64,000 nt of DNA from Pseudoruminococcus massiliensis (lineage in GTDB: Bacteria; Bacillota; Clostridia; Oscillospirales; Acutalibacteraceae): positions 62,001-126,000 of the forward strand of contig NZ_OLMR01000006.1 in NCBI RefSeq assembly GCF_900291955.1. The letters run 5' to 3'. The position numbers and the translations under genes are program-made. Position 1 is the stretch's first letter. Each line of letters opens with the position of its first letter. The notes beneath the pieces were generated by a model, which saw only the letters and a list, made by a program, of their open reading frames with translations, was not told the DNA's origin and ran no database searches. Positions 26,624 to 35,592 of the stretch are shown here, one piece after another.

Positions 26624-27856
26624 TCAGGCAATATTTTCTATACTGTTTTGTGCAATTTCATTGACACTTTCATACATATTTTCCGCAAAAATCGCATAGC
26701 CTCTCGTTGGGTCATTGACAAAAACATGAGTAACAGCACCTATAAGTTTACCATCTTGAATAATCGGACTGCCACTCATACCCTGAACAATTCCCCCTGC
26801 GGTATCAAGAAGTTCCCCATCTGTAACATGAATTACCATATTTTTCGTTTCTTGATTATCATTTCTGCTGACATTCTCAATCCAGATATTATAATATTTC
26901 GGTTCACTGCCATCTATTGTAGAAAGCACCTTTGCCTCGCCTGTATGAACATTTTGTTTCCAAGCAATAGGGATTTCTAAATTATCTATTGGTGCTTTTT
27001 CTGCCTTACCAAAAACTCCTCTCTCTGAATTTGTAAGAATTGTTCCGATAGCATTATCATCAGCGAAATATCCTCTTAAAGAACCAGCCGAACCAGTGGT
27101 ACTTTTTGTAAGGCCGTTAATCTCCGCTGTAACAATATCACCGCTTAATAAAGGCAAAATAGTTCCTGCCTCGCTATCGCATATTCCATGTCCAAGCCCT
27201 GCAAAACAGCCTATATCATTATCATAAAAAGTCATTGTTCCTATACCAGCAGAGCTGTCACGCACCCATACCCCTATTTTATATTGAGCCGTCCCACATA
27301 AAGCAGGCAAAAGTTTAGTTGTAAAAATAACATTATCCCTGCGAACTTTCAGCTTTATAGGTTTACCCTTTGATTTTGAAACTATTTCAGAAAGCTGTTC
27401 ATTAGTGTCAGTTTCTGTTCCATCTGCGGATAAAATAATATCCCCCACTTGCAGCCCAGCGTCCTTTGCTGGATTAAGATACTTGCCATTTACGACAATA
27501 TCCTCCATATTTATGACTACAACTCCACGAGTATATAATTTTACTCCAAAAGGTGTTCCGCAAGGAATAACAGTTTTTTCGTCACTTATTTTAATATCAA
27601 CCTTTTTTATGGGGATACTGTTAAATAGTTTAAGTTCTCCACTTCCAACTTTTGTGCAATCATTTTTTGTGCTTGCCGAAATAAAGCTATCCACATCAGT
27701 TGAAACACAAAGCGGATAAGGTAAGCTTATCTGGCTTTTATCTCCTGAAACAGTAAACGAAGATTGTGCTGAAACAGATTCATAACCTACAACATAAAAA
27801 ATTATCATTGAAATAATTGAGCAGATATAAGAAAGCATTTTAAAAAAATTTTTCAA
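26624..27856 (-). CDS. spoIVB: SpoIVB serine peptidase
   Basis: Forespore-secreted peptidase (S55) that cleaves SpoIVFA to trigger sigma-K activation in many spore formers. Layout: N-terminal membrane segment (about residues 6-28), a PDZ domain (roughly 105-185, with AGLQVGDIILSADG) and the peptidase domain with the catalytic His in GLGHGICD and catalytic Ser in VQGMSGSPII. The DPTRGYAIFAENM end is conserved. I prefer a TTG start at 27856, 8 bases after GGGAGG; the GTG three codons upstream lies inside that site. Confidence 0.95.
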   Translation of the reverse strand: MKNFFKMLSYICSIISMIIFYVVGYESVSAQSSFTVSGDKSQISLPYPLCVSTDVDSFISASTKNDCTKVGSGELKLFNSIPIKKVDIKISDEKTVIPCGTPFGVKLYTRGVVVINMEDIVVNGKYLNPAKDAGLQVGDIILSADGTETDTNEQLSEIVSKSKGKPIKLKVRRDNVIFTTKLLPALCGTAQYKIGVWVRDSSAGIGTMTFYDNDIGCFAGLGHGICDSEAGTILPLLSGDIVTAEINGLTKSTTGSAGSLRGYFADDNAIGTILTNSERGVFGKAEKAPIDNLEIPIAWKQNVHTGEAKVLSTIDGSEPKYYNIWIENVSRNDNQETKNMVIHVTDGELLDTAGGIVQGMSGSPIIQDGKLIGAVTHVFVNDPTRGYAIFAENMYESVNEIAQNSIENIA

Positions 27857-27933
27857 TCGCTTCACCTCCCTTTAAGAATAGCTTTTCCGACTACGCATAA
27901 AATAACTAAGGAAAATGCTAAGCTACAAACTTT

Positions 27934-28003
27934 TAAGGAAATTACCAATGAGCTACCGCTTAGTTAATAAACTTTCCTAAGAAAATTAAAAGTTTCGCTC
28001 GAG
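27934..28003. repeat. 70-bp perfect direct repeat, first copy
   Basis: Identical base for base to 28085-28154. Each copy carries the element's terminal sequence (TTAGTTAATAAACTTTCC) up to CGCTCGAG. The 151-bp period suggests that one element inserted next to, or duplicated part of, another. Confidence 0.95.
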
Positions 28004-28438
28004 GCGGCGAGCCGCCGCTCCCAAGACGCGGAATCGTTCGGCAAGCCTCACTCGACATTCTAAATTAACTTATATTGCCGCGAATAAGGAAATTACCAAT
28101 GAGCTACCGCTTAGTTAATAAACTTTCCTAAGAAAATTAAAAGTTTCGCTCGAGCCTTTTTAAAGGCTCGCAGGGTTGAGGGACGGAGTCCCTCATAGGT
28201 TTTAAGGGCAACGCCCTTAACTTTTCTTGCCATATAAGGGCGGACTTTGTCCGCCCTTTTTGACTAATGTTGCTAACAAAAGAAAAAGCGGCGGATAAAA
28301 TCCGCCGCTCAAAGAGCAAAGAATGTTAAGGGCTTCGCCCTTAAAACCCACGAGGGACGCTGTCCCTCGACCCTGCAAGCTTTTGAAAAAGCTTGAGCAA
28401 AACTTTTGAGTGTCTTTGTGAAATTTTATAAACTAATT
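27934..28438. repeat. Hairpin-chain element, copy B (partial plus full unit)
   Basis: The longest copy. A 70-bp block (27934-28003) is followed by a GGCGGC/GCCGCC hairpin (28003-28016) and the module holding GAATCGTTCGGCAAGC. The 70-bp block is then repeated exactly at 28085-28154 and opens a full two-armed unit. Eight hairpins follow: 28151-28170, 28178-28194, 28202-28220, 28236-28258 (with T run), 28287-28309, 28326-28344, 28352-28368 and 28376-28395. The first three are the reverse-orientation arm and the last four the forward arm. It fills the gap between spoIVB and alaS. Confidence 0.9.
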
Positions 28439-28445
28439 GTAGATT

Positions 28446-31076
28446 TTATTCCTTTATCATTGGCAAAATTATATTTTCAACCTGCATAAGTGCTTCATCA
28501 ATCTTAGTCAAATCCTTTACACCAGCCATAGCTCTTTCTGGCTTGCCACCGCCTTTTCCGCCTACAATAGCAGCTACTTCTTTGACTATCTTTCCAGCGT
28601 GAGCACCCTTCTTAACAGCTTCCTTACCGCAAGCAACAGCGATAGTTGCCTTTTCGCCGTCAATACCGAAAAGAACTGCAACGCACTTATCTGCTGAACT
28701 AAGAACTCTGTCGCACATATTCTTGAGCATTTCTGAATTTGTAGATGTAAATGCTGCTGAAATAATTCTTACATCTTTCTTGAGTTCAGAATTTGCAAAG
28801 AGTGAATCAAGCTTAAATGCTGCAATAGAGTTATTGAGCTTATTAATAGAATGTTCTTTCTCCTTAATATCATTTGCGATATGCTCACAAACATCAACAA
28901 AGTCATTTATGTTATTAACCTTGAGGATAGCTGCACCCTGCTTAACCATATCTGAAACATGATTAAGTGCATTAAGAACGCCACGACCTGTAACAGCTTC
29001 TATTCTTCTTACACCAGCCGCAACAGAGCTTTCGCTTATAATCTTGAACATACCAATTTTTGAAGTGTTATCAACATGAGTACCACCGCAAAATTCTCTT
29101 GAATAATCTCCAATAGAAACAACACGAACTACATCGCCATATTTCTCACCGAACAATGCCATAGCACCGAGCTTTTTAGCCTCTTCAATAGGCATCTCTC
29201 TGCAATCAACATCAATAGCGTCAAAAATTACATCATTTACCATATTTTCAATCTGATAAAGCTCCTCATCAGTAAGAGCTGAGAAGTGAGTAAAGTCGAA
29301 ACGCATTCTATCAGCAGAAACAAGCTGACCAGCTTGCTCAACATGGTTGCCGAGAAGCTTTCTAAGGCTTGCTTGGAGAATATGAGCAGCAGTATGATTT
29401 CTCATAGTGGATTTTCTTGTTTCCTTATCAACCTCAGCAGTAACTGTGTCGCCTTCAGAAATAACCCCGCTTTTAACTACACAATAGTGCATAAATATTC
29501 CGTTGTTGTTTTTAACTGTATCTTCAACTTCGATTTCGCCATTAGCAGTTTTAATAATGCCTATATCGCCTGTCTGACCGCCACTCTCTGCATAGAAAGA
29601 GGTCTTATCAAGAACGATTACAACCTTATCGTCAGCACCAGCAAATTTTACTCTTTCGCCATTCTTGATGATTGCAAGAACCTTAGCGTCATTAGAAAGC
29701 TGAGTATAACCGAGGAACTCTGTCTTTGCAATATCGCTCAGGTCTGCGTTATCACTAAGCCAAGCTTCTGAATCAGCCTTACTTCTTGCTTCCTTTGCAC
29801 GCTTTTTCTGCTCTGCAAGAAGCTGACGGAAGCCTTCCTCATCAACCTTAAAATTACGCTCTTTTGCAATTTCCTTAATCAAATCGAGTGGCAAGCCAAA
29901 GGTATCGTTAAGCTTAAATGCGTCATCACCTGAAATTGTCTGGAAATCTGAATCATCAATAACCTTATTGAGAAGCTCAAAGCCAAGAGAAAGAGTCTTA
30001 GAGAAGTTTTCTTCCTCAATCTTAACAACCTTAGTGATAATCTCACGCTTTTCCTCAAGCTCAGGATATGCAGGATTTTCCTTAATAACAGTATCAACAA
30101 TCTTATAGAGGAAAGGCTCTGTTATACCAAGTATTCTTCCGTGTCTTGCTGCTCTTCTGAGAAGTCTTCTGAGAACATAGCCTCTGCCCTCATTTGAAGG
30201 CATAACACCGTCACCAATCATAAATGTAACACTTCTGATATGGTCAGTTACAACACGAAGTGAAACATCTGTCTTTTCACTTTCGCCATATTTTACTCCC
30301 GATATTTCGGAAGCGTGTTTCATAATATTCTGAACTGTATCAACAAGGAACAAATTATCAACACCTTGCATAATGCAAGCAAGTCTTTCAAGTCCCATAC
30401 CTGTATCAATGTTTGGATGCTCAAGTGGTGTATAGTTGCCATTGCCGTCATTGTTGAACTGTGTGAAAACATTGTTCCAAAATTCAACATATCTGTCACA
30501 GTCACAGCCAACTCCACAGGTAGGCTTTCCACAACCGTACTTTTCGCCTCTATCGAAATAAAGTTCTGAGCAAGGACCACAAGGACCTGAACCATGCTCC
30601 CAGAAGTTATCCTCTTTGCCAAGACGAACTATTCTCTTAGGAGATACGCCAACTTCTTTTGTCCAAATATCGAAAGCCTCGTCATCTTTTTCATAGATAG
30701 AAACCCAGATTTTATCTTCTGGCAATTCAAGAACCTTTGTGCAGAATTCCCAGCTCCAAGCTGTTGCCTCGTGCTTGAAATAATCTCCGAATGAGAAGTT
30801 ACCAAGCATTTCAAAATATGTGCCGTGTCTTGCAGTAATGCCGACACGCTCAATATCAGGCGTACGAATACATTTTTGGCAAGTAGTTACACGCTTTCTT
30901 GGAGGAGTAACCTCGCCCGTAAAGTACTTTTTCATAGGGGCCATACCTGAGTTAATCAGCAAAAGGCTCTTATCGTCCTTAGGAACCAATGGGAAGCTCG
31001 GCAAGCGAAGATGTCCCTTTGATTCAAAGAAAGACAAATATTTTTCTCTTAATTCATTAAGTCCTGTCCATTCCAT
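28446..31076 (-). CDS. alaS: Alanyl-tRNA synthetase
   Basis: Class II AlaRS with aminoacylation, editing and C-Ala domains, 876 residues from the ATG at 31076. Motif 1 region LNELREKYLSFFESKGH, motif 2 region TCQKCIRTPDIERVG and GTYFEMLGNFSFGDYF, the editing-site HTAAHILQASLR and CGGTHVDNTSKIG (zinc/editing ligands), and a C-terminal Gly-rich VGGKGGGKPERAMAG are all present. AAGGTGA precedes the ATG; a GTG three codons earlier overlaps that site. It has a near-consensus promoter upstream and no T-box. Confidence 0.97.
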   Translation of the reverse strand: MEWTGLNELREKYLSFFESKGHLRLPSFPLVPKDDKSLLLINSGMAPMKKYFTGEVTPPRKRVTTCQKCIRTPDIERVGITARHGTYFEMLGNFSFGDYFKHEATAWSWEFCTKVLELPEDKIWVSIYEKDDEAFDIWTKEVGVSPKRIVRLGKEDNFWEHGSGPCGPCSELYFDRGEKYGCGKPTCGVGCDCDRYVEFWNNVFTQFNNDGNGNYTPLEHPNIDTGMGLERLACIMQGVDNLFLVDTVQNIMKHASEISGVKYGESEKTDVSLRVVTDHIRSVTFMIGDGVMPSNEGRGYVLRRLLRRAARHGRILGITEPFLYKIVDTVIKENPAYPELEEKREIITKVVKIEEENFSKTLSLGFELLNKVIDDSDFQTISGDDAFKLNDTFGLPLDLIKEIAKERNFKVDEEGFRQLLAEQKKRAKEARSKADSEAWLSDNADLSDIAKTEFLGYTQLSNDAKVLAIIKNGERVKFAGADDKVVIVLDKTSFYAESGGQTGDIGIIKTANGEIEVEDTVKNNNGIFMHYCVVKSGVISEGDTVTAEVDKETRKSTMRNHTAAHILQASLRKLLGNHVEQAGQLVSADRMRFDFTHFSALTDEELYQIENMVNDVIFDAIDVDCREMPIEEAKKLGAMALFGEKYGDVVRVVSIGDYSREFCGGTHVDNTSKIGMFKIISESSVAAGVRRIEAVTGRGVLNALNHVSDMVKQGAAILKVNNINDFVDVCEHIANDIKEKEHSINKLNNSIAAFKLDSLFANSELKKDVRIISAAFTSTNSEMLKNMCDRVLSSADKCVAVLFGIDGEKATIAVACGKEAVKKGAHAGKIVKEVAAIVGGKGGGKPERAMAGVKDLTKIDEALMQVENIILPMIKE

Positions 31077-31152
31077 TTTTCTCACCTTATATCAAAATTA
31101 TTTTTCAACTATGAGATTATAGATGATTTTTCATCTTAAAATTCCATTATAT

Positions 31153-31180
31153 ATTATATTCTCTTTTCGCTAAGTGTCAA
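31153..31180 (-). promoter_or_regulatory. Promoter of alaS
   Basis: On the minus strand perfect TTGACA (31180-31175) and TATAAT (31158-31153) boxes are separated by 16 bases, between the U32 peptidase gene and alaS. The leader is about 70 bases and holds one short palindrome (GATGATTTTTCATC). Confidence 0.8.
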
Positions 31181-31188
31181 GAAGAAAT

Positions 31189-32403
31189 TTATGCTCGTTT
31201 CTTTCTAAGTACAGAGCCTTTTGGAATTTCAACATTTGTTATCATTGTTAGCTTTTGCATTGCGTGTGGTGCTGATTCAATTTCATTTCCCCACTCATCA
31301 AAGAGCTTTTCAGCTTTTGCATAGAAAGGCACTCCTGATGGCGGAAGTACATCAAGTTCATCGCCTGCATAGAATTTATTTCTTTGTGTAAGGCTTGCCT
31401 TGCCGTCTGCATAATCCTCACATACGGCGATAACCTCATAATTTCTGATATATCCGCCATTAGATGTAACTTGTCCAGGCTCTCCGCCAAAGAAAAAGCC
31501 CGTATTATATTCTCTGTGGCTTACCTTATCAAGCTCATCACGAATCCAAGGCTTGAGAGTATAATTTTCACCCTCTGCATAATAATCATCTATTGCGTGA
31601 CGATAAGCATTAGTCGTAACCGAAACATAATAAGCTGATTTCGCTCTGCCCTCAATCTTCAAGCTATAAACTCCCGCCTTAACAAGCTCAGGAATATGCT
31701 CAATCATACAAAGGTCACGAGAATTATAGAGATATGTTCCGTTCTCATTTTCCTCAATAGGGAAATATTGTCCCTCACGATTCTGCTCATAGAGGTGATA
31801 TTTCCAACGGCAAGGCTGAGCACAATCTCCCCTATTTGCGTCACGACCTGTCATATAGCTTGAAATAAGACATCTTCCCGAAAAAGAAACGCACATCGAG
31901 CCATGCACAAAGGCTTCAAGCTCAAGCTCCTTTGGAGTTTTTGCCCTTATATCAGCAATTTCATCAAGTGATAATTCTCTCGCAAGAACAACTCTCTTTG
32001 CACCCATATCGTGTAAAACATTTGCTGTGTAGTAGTTGACTATTCCTGTCTGTGTAGACATATGAATTTCAACATTCGGTGCATATTTTTTTGCCAAAGA
32101 AAATACTCCCAAATCTGCAACTATAAAAGCATCAACTCCACAATCAGCGGCACTTTCAAGAAAGCTTGGAAGTGTTTCCATTTCCTTGCTTCGTGGAGTT
32201 GTATTGCAAGTAACATATACAGCAACACCCTTTTCGTGTGCAAGTGATACTGCTTTTTTTAGAGTATCGTGGTCAAAATTTGCTGATGAGGTTCGCATAC
32301 CGTATTCCTCACCCGCAAGATAAATTGCGTCTGCACCGAATTTCAACGCACTCTGAAAACATTCAAAATCACCAGCAGGTGAAAGTAGCTCTGTATTTTT
32401 CAT
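31189..32403 (-). CDS. U32 family peptidase-like protein (RNA hydroxylation type)
   Basis: 404 residues of the U32 family. It has ELLSPAGDFECFQSALKFGA at the start, a VHGSMCVSFSGRCLISSY block and GDCAQPCRWKY (iron-sulfur-type Cys motif region), then SLKIEGRAKSAYYV. Members studied in bacteria (TrhP/YegQ, RlhA) take part in tRNA uridine or 23S rRNA cytidine hydroxylation rather than proteolysis. Which of these applies cannot be decided here. An older annotation would be collagenase-like protease. It lies between the mltG terminator and the alaS promoter. Confidence 0.88.
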   Translation of the reverse strand: MKNTELLSPAGDFECFQSALKFGADAIYLAGEEYGMRTSSANFDHDTLKKAVSLAHEKGVAVYVTCNTTPRSKEMETLPSFLESAADCGVDAFIVADLGVFSLAKKYAPNVEIHMSTQTGIVNYYTANVLHDMGAKRVVLARELSLDEIADIRAKTPKELELEAFVHGSMCVSFSGRCLISSYMTGRDANRGDCAQPCRWKYHLYEQNREGQYFPIEENENGTYLYNSRDLCMIEHIPELVKAGVYSLKIEGRAKSAYYVSVTTNAYRHAIDDYYAEGENYTLKPWIRDELDKVSHREYNTGFFFGGEPGQVTSNGGYIRNYEVIAVCEDYADGKASLTQRNKFYAGDELDVLPPSGVPFYAKAEKLFDEWGNEIESAPHAMQKLTMITNVEIPKGSVLRKKRA

Positions 32404-32432
32404 TTTATCAGCTCCGAATTTTTTCTTATTTT

Positions 32433-32470
32433 AAAAACGCCGACAAACTGCTTAGTCAGTCGGCGTTTTT
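32433..32470 (-). terminator. Terminator after mltG
   Basis: AAAAACGCCGAC (32433-32444) pairs with GTCGGCGTTTTT (32459-32470), directly after the mltG stop. T runs flank it on both strands. Confidence 0.85.
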
Positions 32471-32473
32471 ATT

Positions 32474-34090
32474 TTATTGGTTATGTGTTGTAGTTAAGCC
32501 CGCCTTAACAAGATTTGATTCGTGTTCGATGCCTGTTGAAGCATAATAGGACTGAGCAGGTGAATCAGTTGTAGCAGCCTTATGGCAGAAGAAGTAGTAA
32601 TTTGTATCATCAGGAGAAAGTGCCGCATCAATAGCATCTTTACCAGGGTTACATATAGCACCAGCCGGCAGACCTTCTATATCGTATGTATCATAACGGC
32701 TCTTAAAGCTGTTTTTCTCGGCAATAGGAATCTGAGTTTTACTCTTATATGGATAATAAACTGTAGAGTCAACCTGAAGCCTTGTCATACCAACATCGCC
32801 AAATGGGCTTACACCATCTGATTCGGCAGTGTTAAGACGATTATGTAAAACACTTGAAACGAGATACATATCATCAACATCGGCAGCTTCCGCCTGAATA
32901 ATAGACGCAAGTGTTATAATTTCATCAACAGTCATTCCGGCAGCCTTAGCTCGCTGTTCTATTGTAACACGCTTATCAAAACCATCTACACGAGATTTTG
33001 TATGATAAACTTTGAGTTCATAGTTATTGAGAAGCTTTCTCATTACATTCTCAACTTTTTCATCTTTATAGAAATAATAAGTATCAGGGAAAAGATAGCC
33101 TTCAAGCTTATAATATCTTTCAGATTTATTAGTAATTTCTTTTAAGAATGTAAATTCTTCATCGTAATTATCACTATTGCAAGCATTAAGGAACTCCGCT
33201 GATGAGCATACTCCATTCTTTTCAAGTACTTCAGAAAATTCTCTTACATTCATACCTTCTGTAAACTGTACAGAAACTATATCTGTTCTGTTAGTATCTG
33301 TTTGAAGATATGAAATAATTGCCTGATAATCAAGATTTTTCTTTATATCATAAGTTCCTTTAATAAAGCCTGATTTAGATTTCGTCATAGTCGCATAAAG
33401 ATTAAAGAAACTCTTATTATTGATAATATTATTCTTATAGAGAATATCTGAAATGTAGTCAAATGAAGCGTTACTTGGAATATCTATTGTAACCTCTTCA
33501 TCAGACCTTCCGACAGCAAGCATATCATTTACACCAACAACCATATATCCGCCAACAAGAATAGAAATAAGTGCCGCCATTATAACCCATACAACTCTAA
33601 AGAAACGCTTATTTTTGCGTGATTTTGCTTTCAAACGCTTTTTATCCGCATCTTTAGCTTTTTTAAGCTCCTTTTTTTCAGCCGGAGTCATTTTTTTAGT
33701 AATAACATTTGCACTATAACTCTGTATGCTGTCACTTGCATTATCAAGGTCATCATCAGCAATAATCATACTTTGGTCTATATTTTGCAAAATACTTGAT
33801 GAATTTATATCCTCATCAAAATTGCTATAAATAGGTCTTTGCGATATACCATAATCTGTTCTTTCATCTTCTTGAGGTACTTCTTCTGCAAAGCTGTCTA
33901 TATCATCAATATGGACCTTAAAGTTTTCTATCTTATTACGCCTTGAAACAGCTTCACCAAAACTCTCATAGGTTATATTATTTTCATCTGTCTGAGCCTG
34001 AGTATCATCAGTAGGAAAGCTTTCTTCATTGATATGAAGCTTAAAGCCCTCTATTTTTTCCTGACGCTTTTCATTCATATCGTCGCTCAT
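32474..34090 (-). CDS. mltG: Endolytic murein transglycosylase MltG
   Basis: Membrane-anchored lytic transglycosylase that cuts nascent glycan strands. The 538 residues comprise a long acidic cytoplasmic tail (about 1-160), a membrane segment (about 167-188), a LysM-like region (IDIPSNASFDYISDIL) and the YceG catalytic domain with SIIQAEAADVDD (catalytic Glu) and RYDTYDIEGLPAGAICNPG. The cytoplasmic tail is much longer than in E. coli MltG, as in several Clostridia. It starts 2 bp after the cyclo-ligase gene, with GGAGG before the ATG. Confidence 0.94.
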   Translation of the reverse strand: MSDDMNEKRQEKIEGFKLHINEESFPTDDTQAQTDENNITYESFGEAVSRRNKIENFKVHIDDIDSFAEEVPQEDERTDYGISQRPIYSNFDEDINSSSILQNIDQSMIIADDDLDNASDSIQSYSANVITKKMTPAEKKELKKAKDADKKRLKAKSRKNKRFFRVVWVIMAALISILVGGYMVVGVNDMLAVGRSDEEVTIDIPSNASFDYISDILYKNNIINNKSFFNLYATMTKSKSGFIKGTYDIKKNLDYQAIISYLQTDTNRTDIVSVQFTEGMNVREFSEVLEKNGVCSSAEFLNACNSDNYDEEFTFLKEITNKSERYYKLEGYLFPDTYYFYKDEKVENVMRKLLNNYELKVYHTKSRVDGFDKRVTIEQRAKAAGMTVDEIITLASIIQAEAADVDDMYLVSSVLHNRLNTAESDGVSPFGDVGMTRLQVDSTVYYPYKSKTQIPIAEKNSFKSRYDTYDIEGLPAGAICNPGKDAIDAALSPDDTNYYFFCHKAATTDSPAQSYYASTGIEHESNLVKAGLTTTHNQ

Positions 34091-34092
34091 AT

Positions 34093-34695
34093 CTATACCT
34101 CCGTAGTTCTTTGGTTAGTCTGTCTTATGTATTTTTCGGTAACAAGCAAGTCTGCTCTCCTATCATAAAAGCCATGCACAAGCTTCCACTGAACACAAGA
34201 GCTGTAACAAACCCCTGCTGTATCTCCACCAAAACGGCTCAAAAATCTATCATAATAGCCTTTTCCATAACCTAAACGATAGCCGTCAAAATCGAACACC
34301 AAGCCTGGAATAATACACAAGCCCTTTGAGTAATCCTTCAGAATTTCGCACTGTTCCTTAATCGGTTCAAGCACTCCAAAGGTTCTTGGCTCAAGCTGGT
34401 TGAGTGAAGTAATATAATAGAAATCCATTTCTCGGCTATTATCTATACATCTTGGAACAGCAACTCTCTTACCATCTTTCAAAGCCTGACGAATAAGACC
34501 AAATGTATCTACTTCTATCTTTGTAGAAACATATGTTAAGATTGTATCATTAGCTTTATATTGTCTGAGCTTTAATATATTTTTGAGAACCAGCTTATCA
34601 AGCAAAGCCTTTTGCTTAGGTGGCATTTCTTCTCTTTGTCTGCGTATTTTCTTTCGCAACTCAGATTTATACTCTCGAATATCATCTATCGGCAT
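34093..34695 (-). CDS. 5-formyltetrahydrofolate cyclo-ligase
   Basis: Converts 5-formyl-THF to 5,10-methenyl-THF with ATP, recovering a dead-end folate. The 200-residue protein has the RKKIRRQREEM start, the TYVSTKIEVDT strand and the diagnostic LVFDFDGYRLGYGKGYYDRF motif (about residues 132-151). It overlaps the DJ-1-like gene by 10 bp and is followed by mltG at 2 bp, so the three are co-transcribed. It complements fhs at 1.9 kb functionally. Confidence 0.94.
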   Translation of the reverse strand: MPIDDIREYKSELRKKIRRQREEMPPKQKALLDKLVLKNILKLRQYKANDTILTYVSTKIEVDTFGLIRQALKDGKRVAVPRCIDNSREMDFYYITSLNQLEPRTFGVLEPIKEQCEILKDYSKGLCIIPGLVFDFDGYRLGYGKGYYDRFLSRFGGDTAGVCYSSCVQWKLVHGFYDRRADLLVTEKYIRQTNQRTTEV

Positions 34696-35228
34696 TGTAT
34701 TGCATTCCTTACACTGTTAGCCACATCGTTGCCTTTAAGCTCTTTAAGAAGTTCAAGTCCGAATTCAACAGAAACTCCCATACCTCTTGCAGTAATAATC
34801 TTGCCATCTTTCTCAACAAAACCATTATTGCATATAGCACCATCAAGTTCTTTTTGAAAAGACGGAAAAGCTGTTGCGTGCTTGCCTTTAAGAAGTCCCA
34901 TATGTCCAAGAATTGACGGTGCGGCACAAATAGCACCGATAAGAATATCATTCTTACTGCAATATTCTATGGCTTCCTTAACAACCTCAGAAGCCTCAAG
35001 ATTAGTAGTGCCTGGCATACCACCTGGAAGCACGATTGCTTCGACACCATCAAAATCGTCAATTTCTTCTTCCATAATATCAGCTGTAACAACGATATTA
35101 TGTGAACTCGTAGCCTCTCTTCCTGTAACGCCTACAGTAACAACATCTACACCGCCTCTTCTTAAAATATCGACAGGTGTAAGTGCTTCAATTTCTTCAA
35201 AGCCATCCGCTAAAAATACATATACCAT
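34686..35228 (-). CDS. DJ-1/PfpI family protein (YajL-like)
   Basis: 180-residue flavodoxin-like protein of the DJ-1 superfamily. The start VYVFLADGFEEIEALTPVD carries the conserved Glu, and the nucleophile elbow IGAICAAPSIL (about residues 98-108) carries the reactive Cys. Family members act as chaperone/deglycase-like or oxidative stress proteins; a precise activity is debated and not implied here. It is first in a three-gene run, with a TTGACA promoter upstream. Confidence 0.9.
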   Translation of the reverse strand: MVYVFLADGFEEIEALTPVDILRRGGVDVVTVGVTGREATSSHNIVVTADIMEEEIDDFDGVEAIVLPGGMPGTTNLEASEVVKEAIEYCSKNDILIGAICAAPSILGHMGLLKGKHATAFPSFQKELDGAICNNGFVEKDGKIITARGMGVSVEFGLELLKELKGNDVANSVRNAIQCR

Positions 35229-35343
35229 TTTAAGTTCATATCCTTTCTTTAGTCAAGAACAAAACATTTGCCAATTTCCTGACTACAATTTATGTCACCA
35301 CACATTTACTTTTAAAAAGCGTAGCAACACTTATACAGATACT

Positions 35344-35372
35344 ATTAAACCCCAAATTTGATATAATGTCAA
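35344..35372 (-). promoter_or_regulatory. Promoter of the DJ-1-cyclo-ligase-mltG run
   Basis: On the minus strand a perfect TTGACA (35372-35367) and TTTAAT (35349-35344) are 17 bases apart. The divergent gap 35229-35592 holds this promoter, the plus-strand operator below and otherwise only AT-rich sequence. Confidence 0.65.
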
Positions 35373-35534
35373 TATTTTAGGCTAAATTTTTACTGATTAT
35401 ACTATATAAATCATCTTTTATTCAGATATTTAGACATTGCTTACCTTGTGTTATTATGCTACTATTAAAGCAAAAATTATGAAACTTGCTCTAAAAATCC
35501 TACTAAAAATTATTTCTTAAATCATCATAAACAG

Positions 35535-35567
35535 GACAAGCTATTGTCGTGTTTGAATAAGTATAAT
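35535..35567 (+). promoter_or_regulatory. GACA-N6-TGTC operator and -10 box of the WYL regulator gene
   Basis: The inverted repeat GACA (35535-35538) and TGTC (35545-35548), followed by GTGTTTGAAT, lies just upstream of a perfect TATAAT (35562-35567). The -35 region would overlap the repeat. The same pattern, GACA-N5-TTGTCGTG, recurs at 37403 upstream of the GyrI-like gene. Confidence 0.55.
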
Positions 35568-35592
35568 ATATTTTATAAGGATGTGATTTTAT

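Noticed and set aside
31077-31188. T-box leader before alaS
   Set aside because: The leader is only about 70 bases and lacks the T-box antiterminator sequence and a terminator stem.
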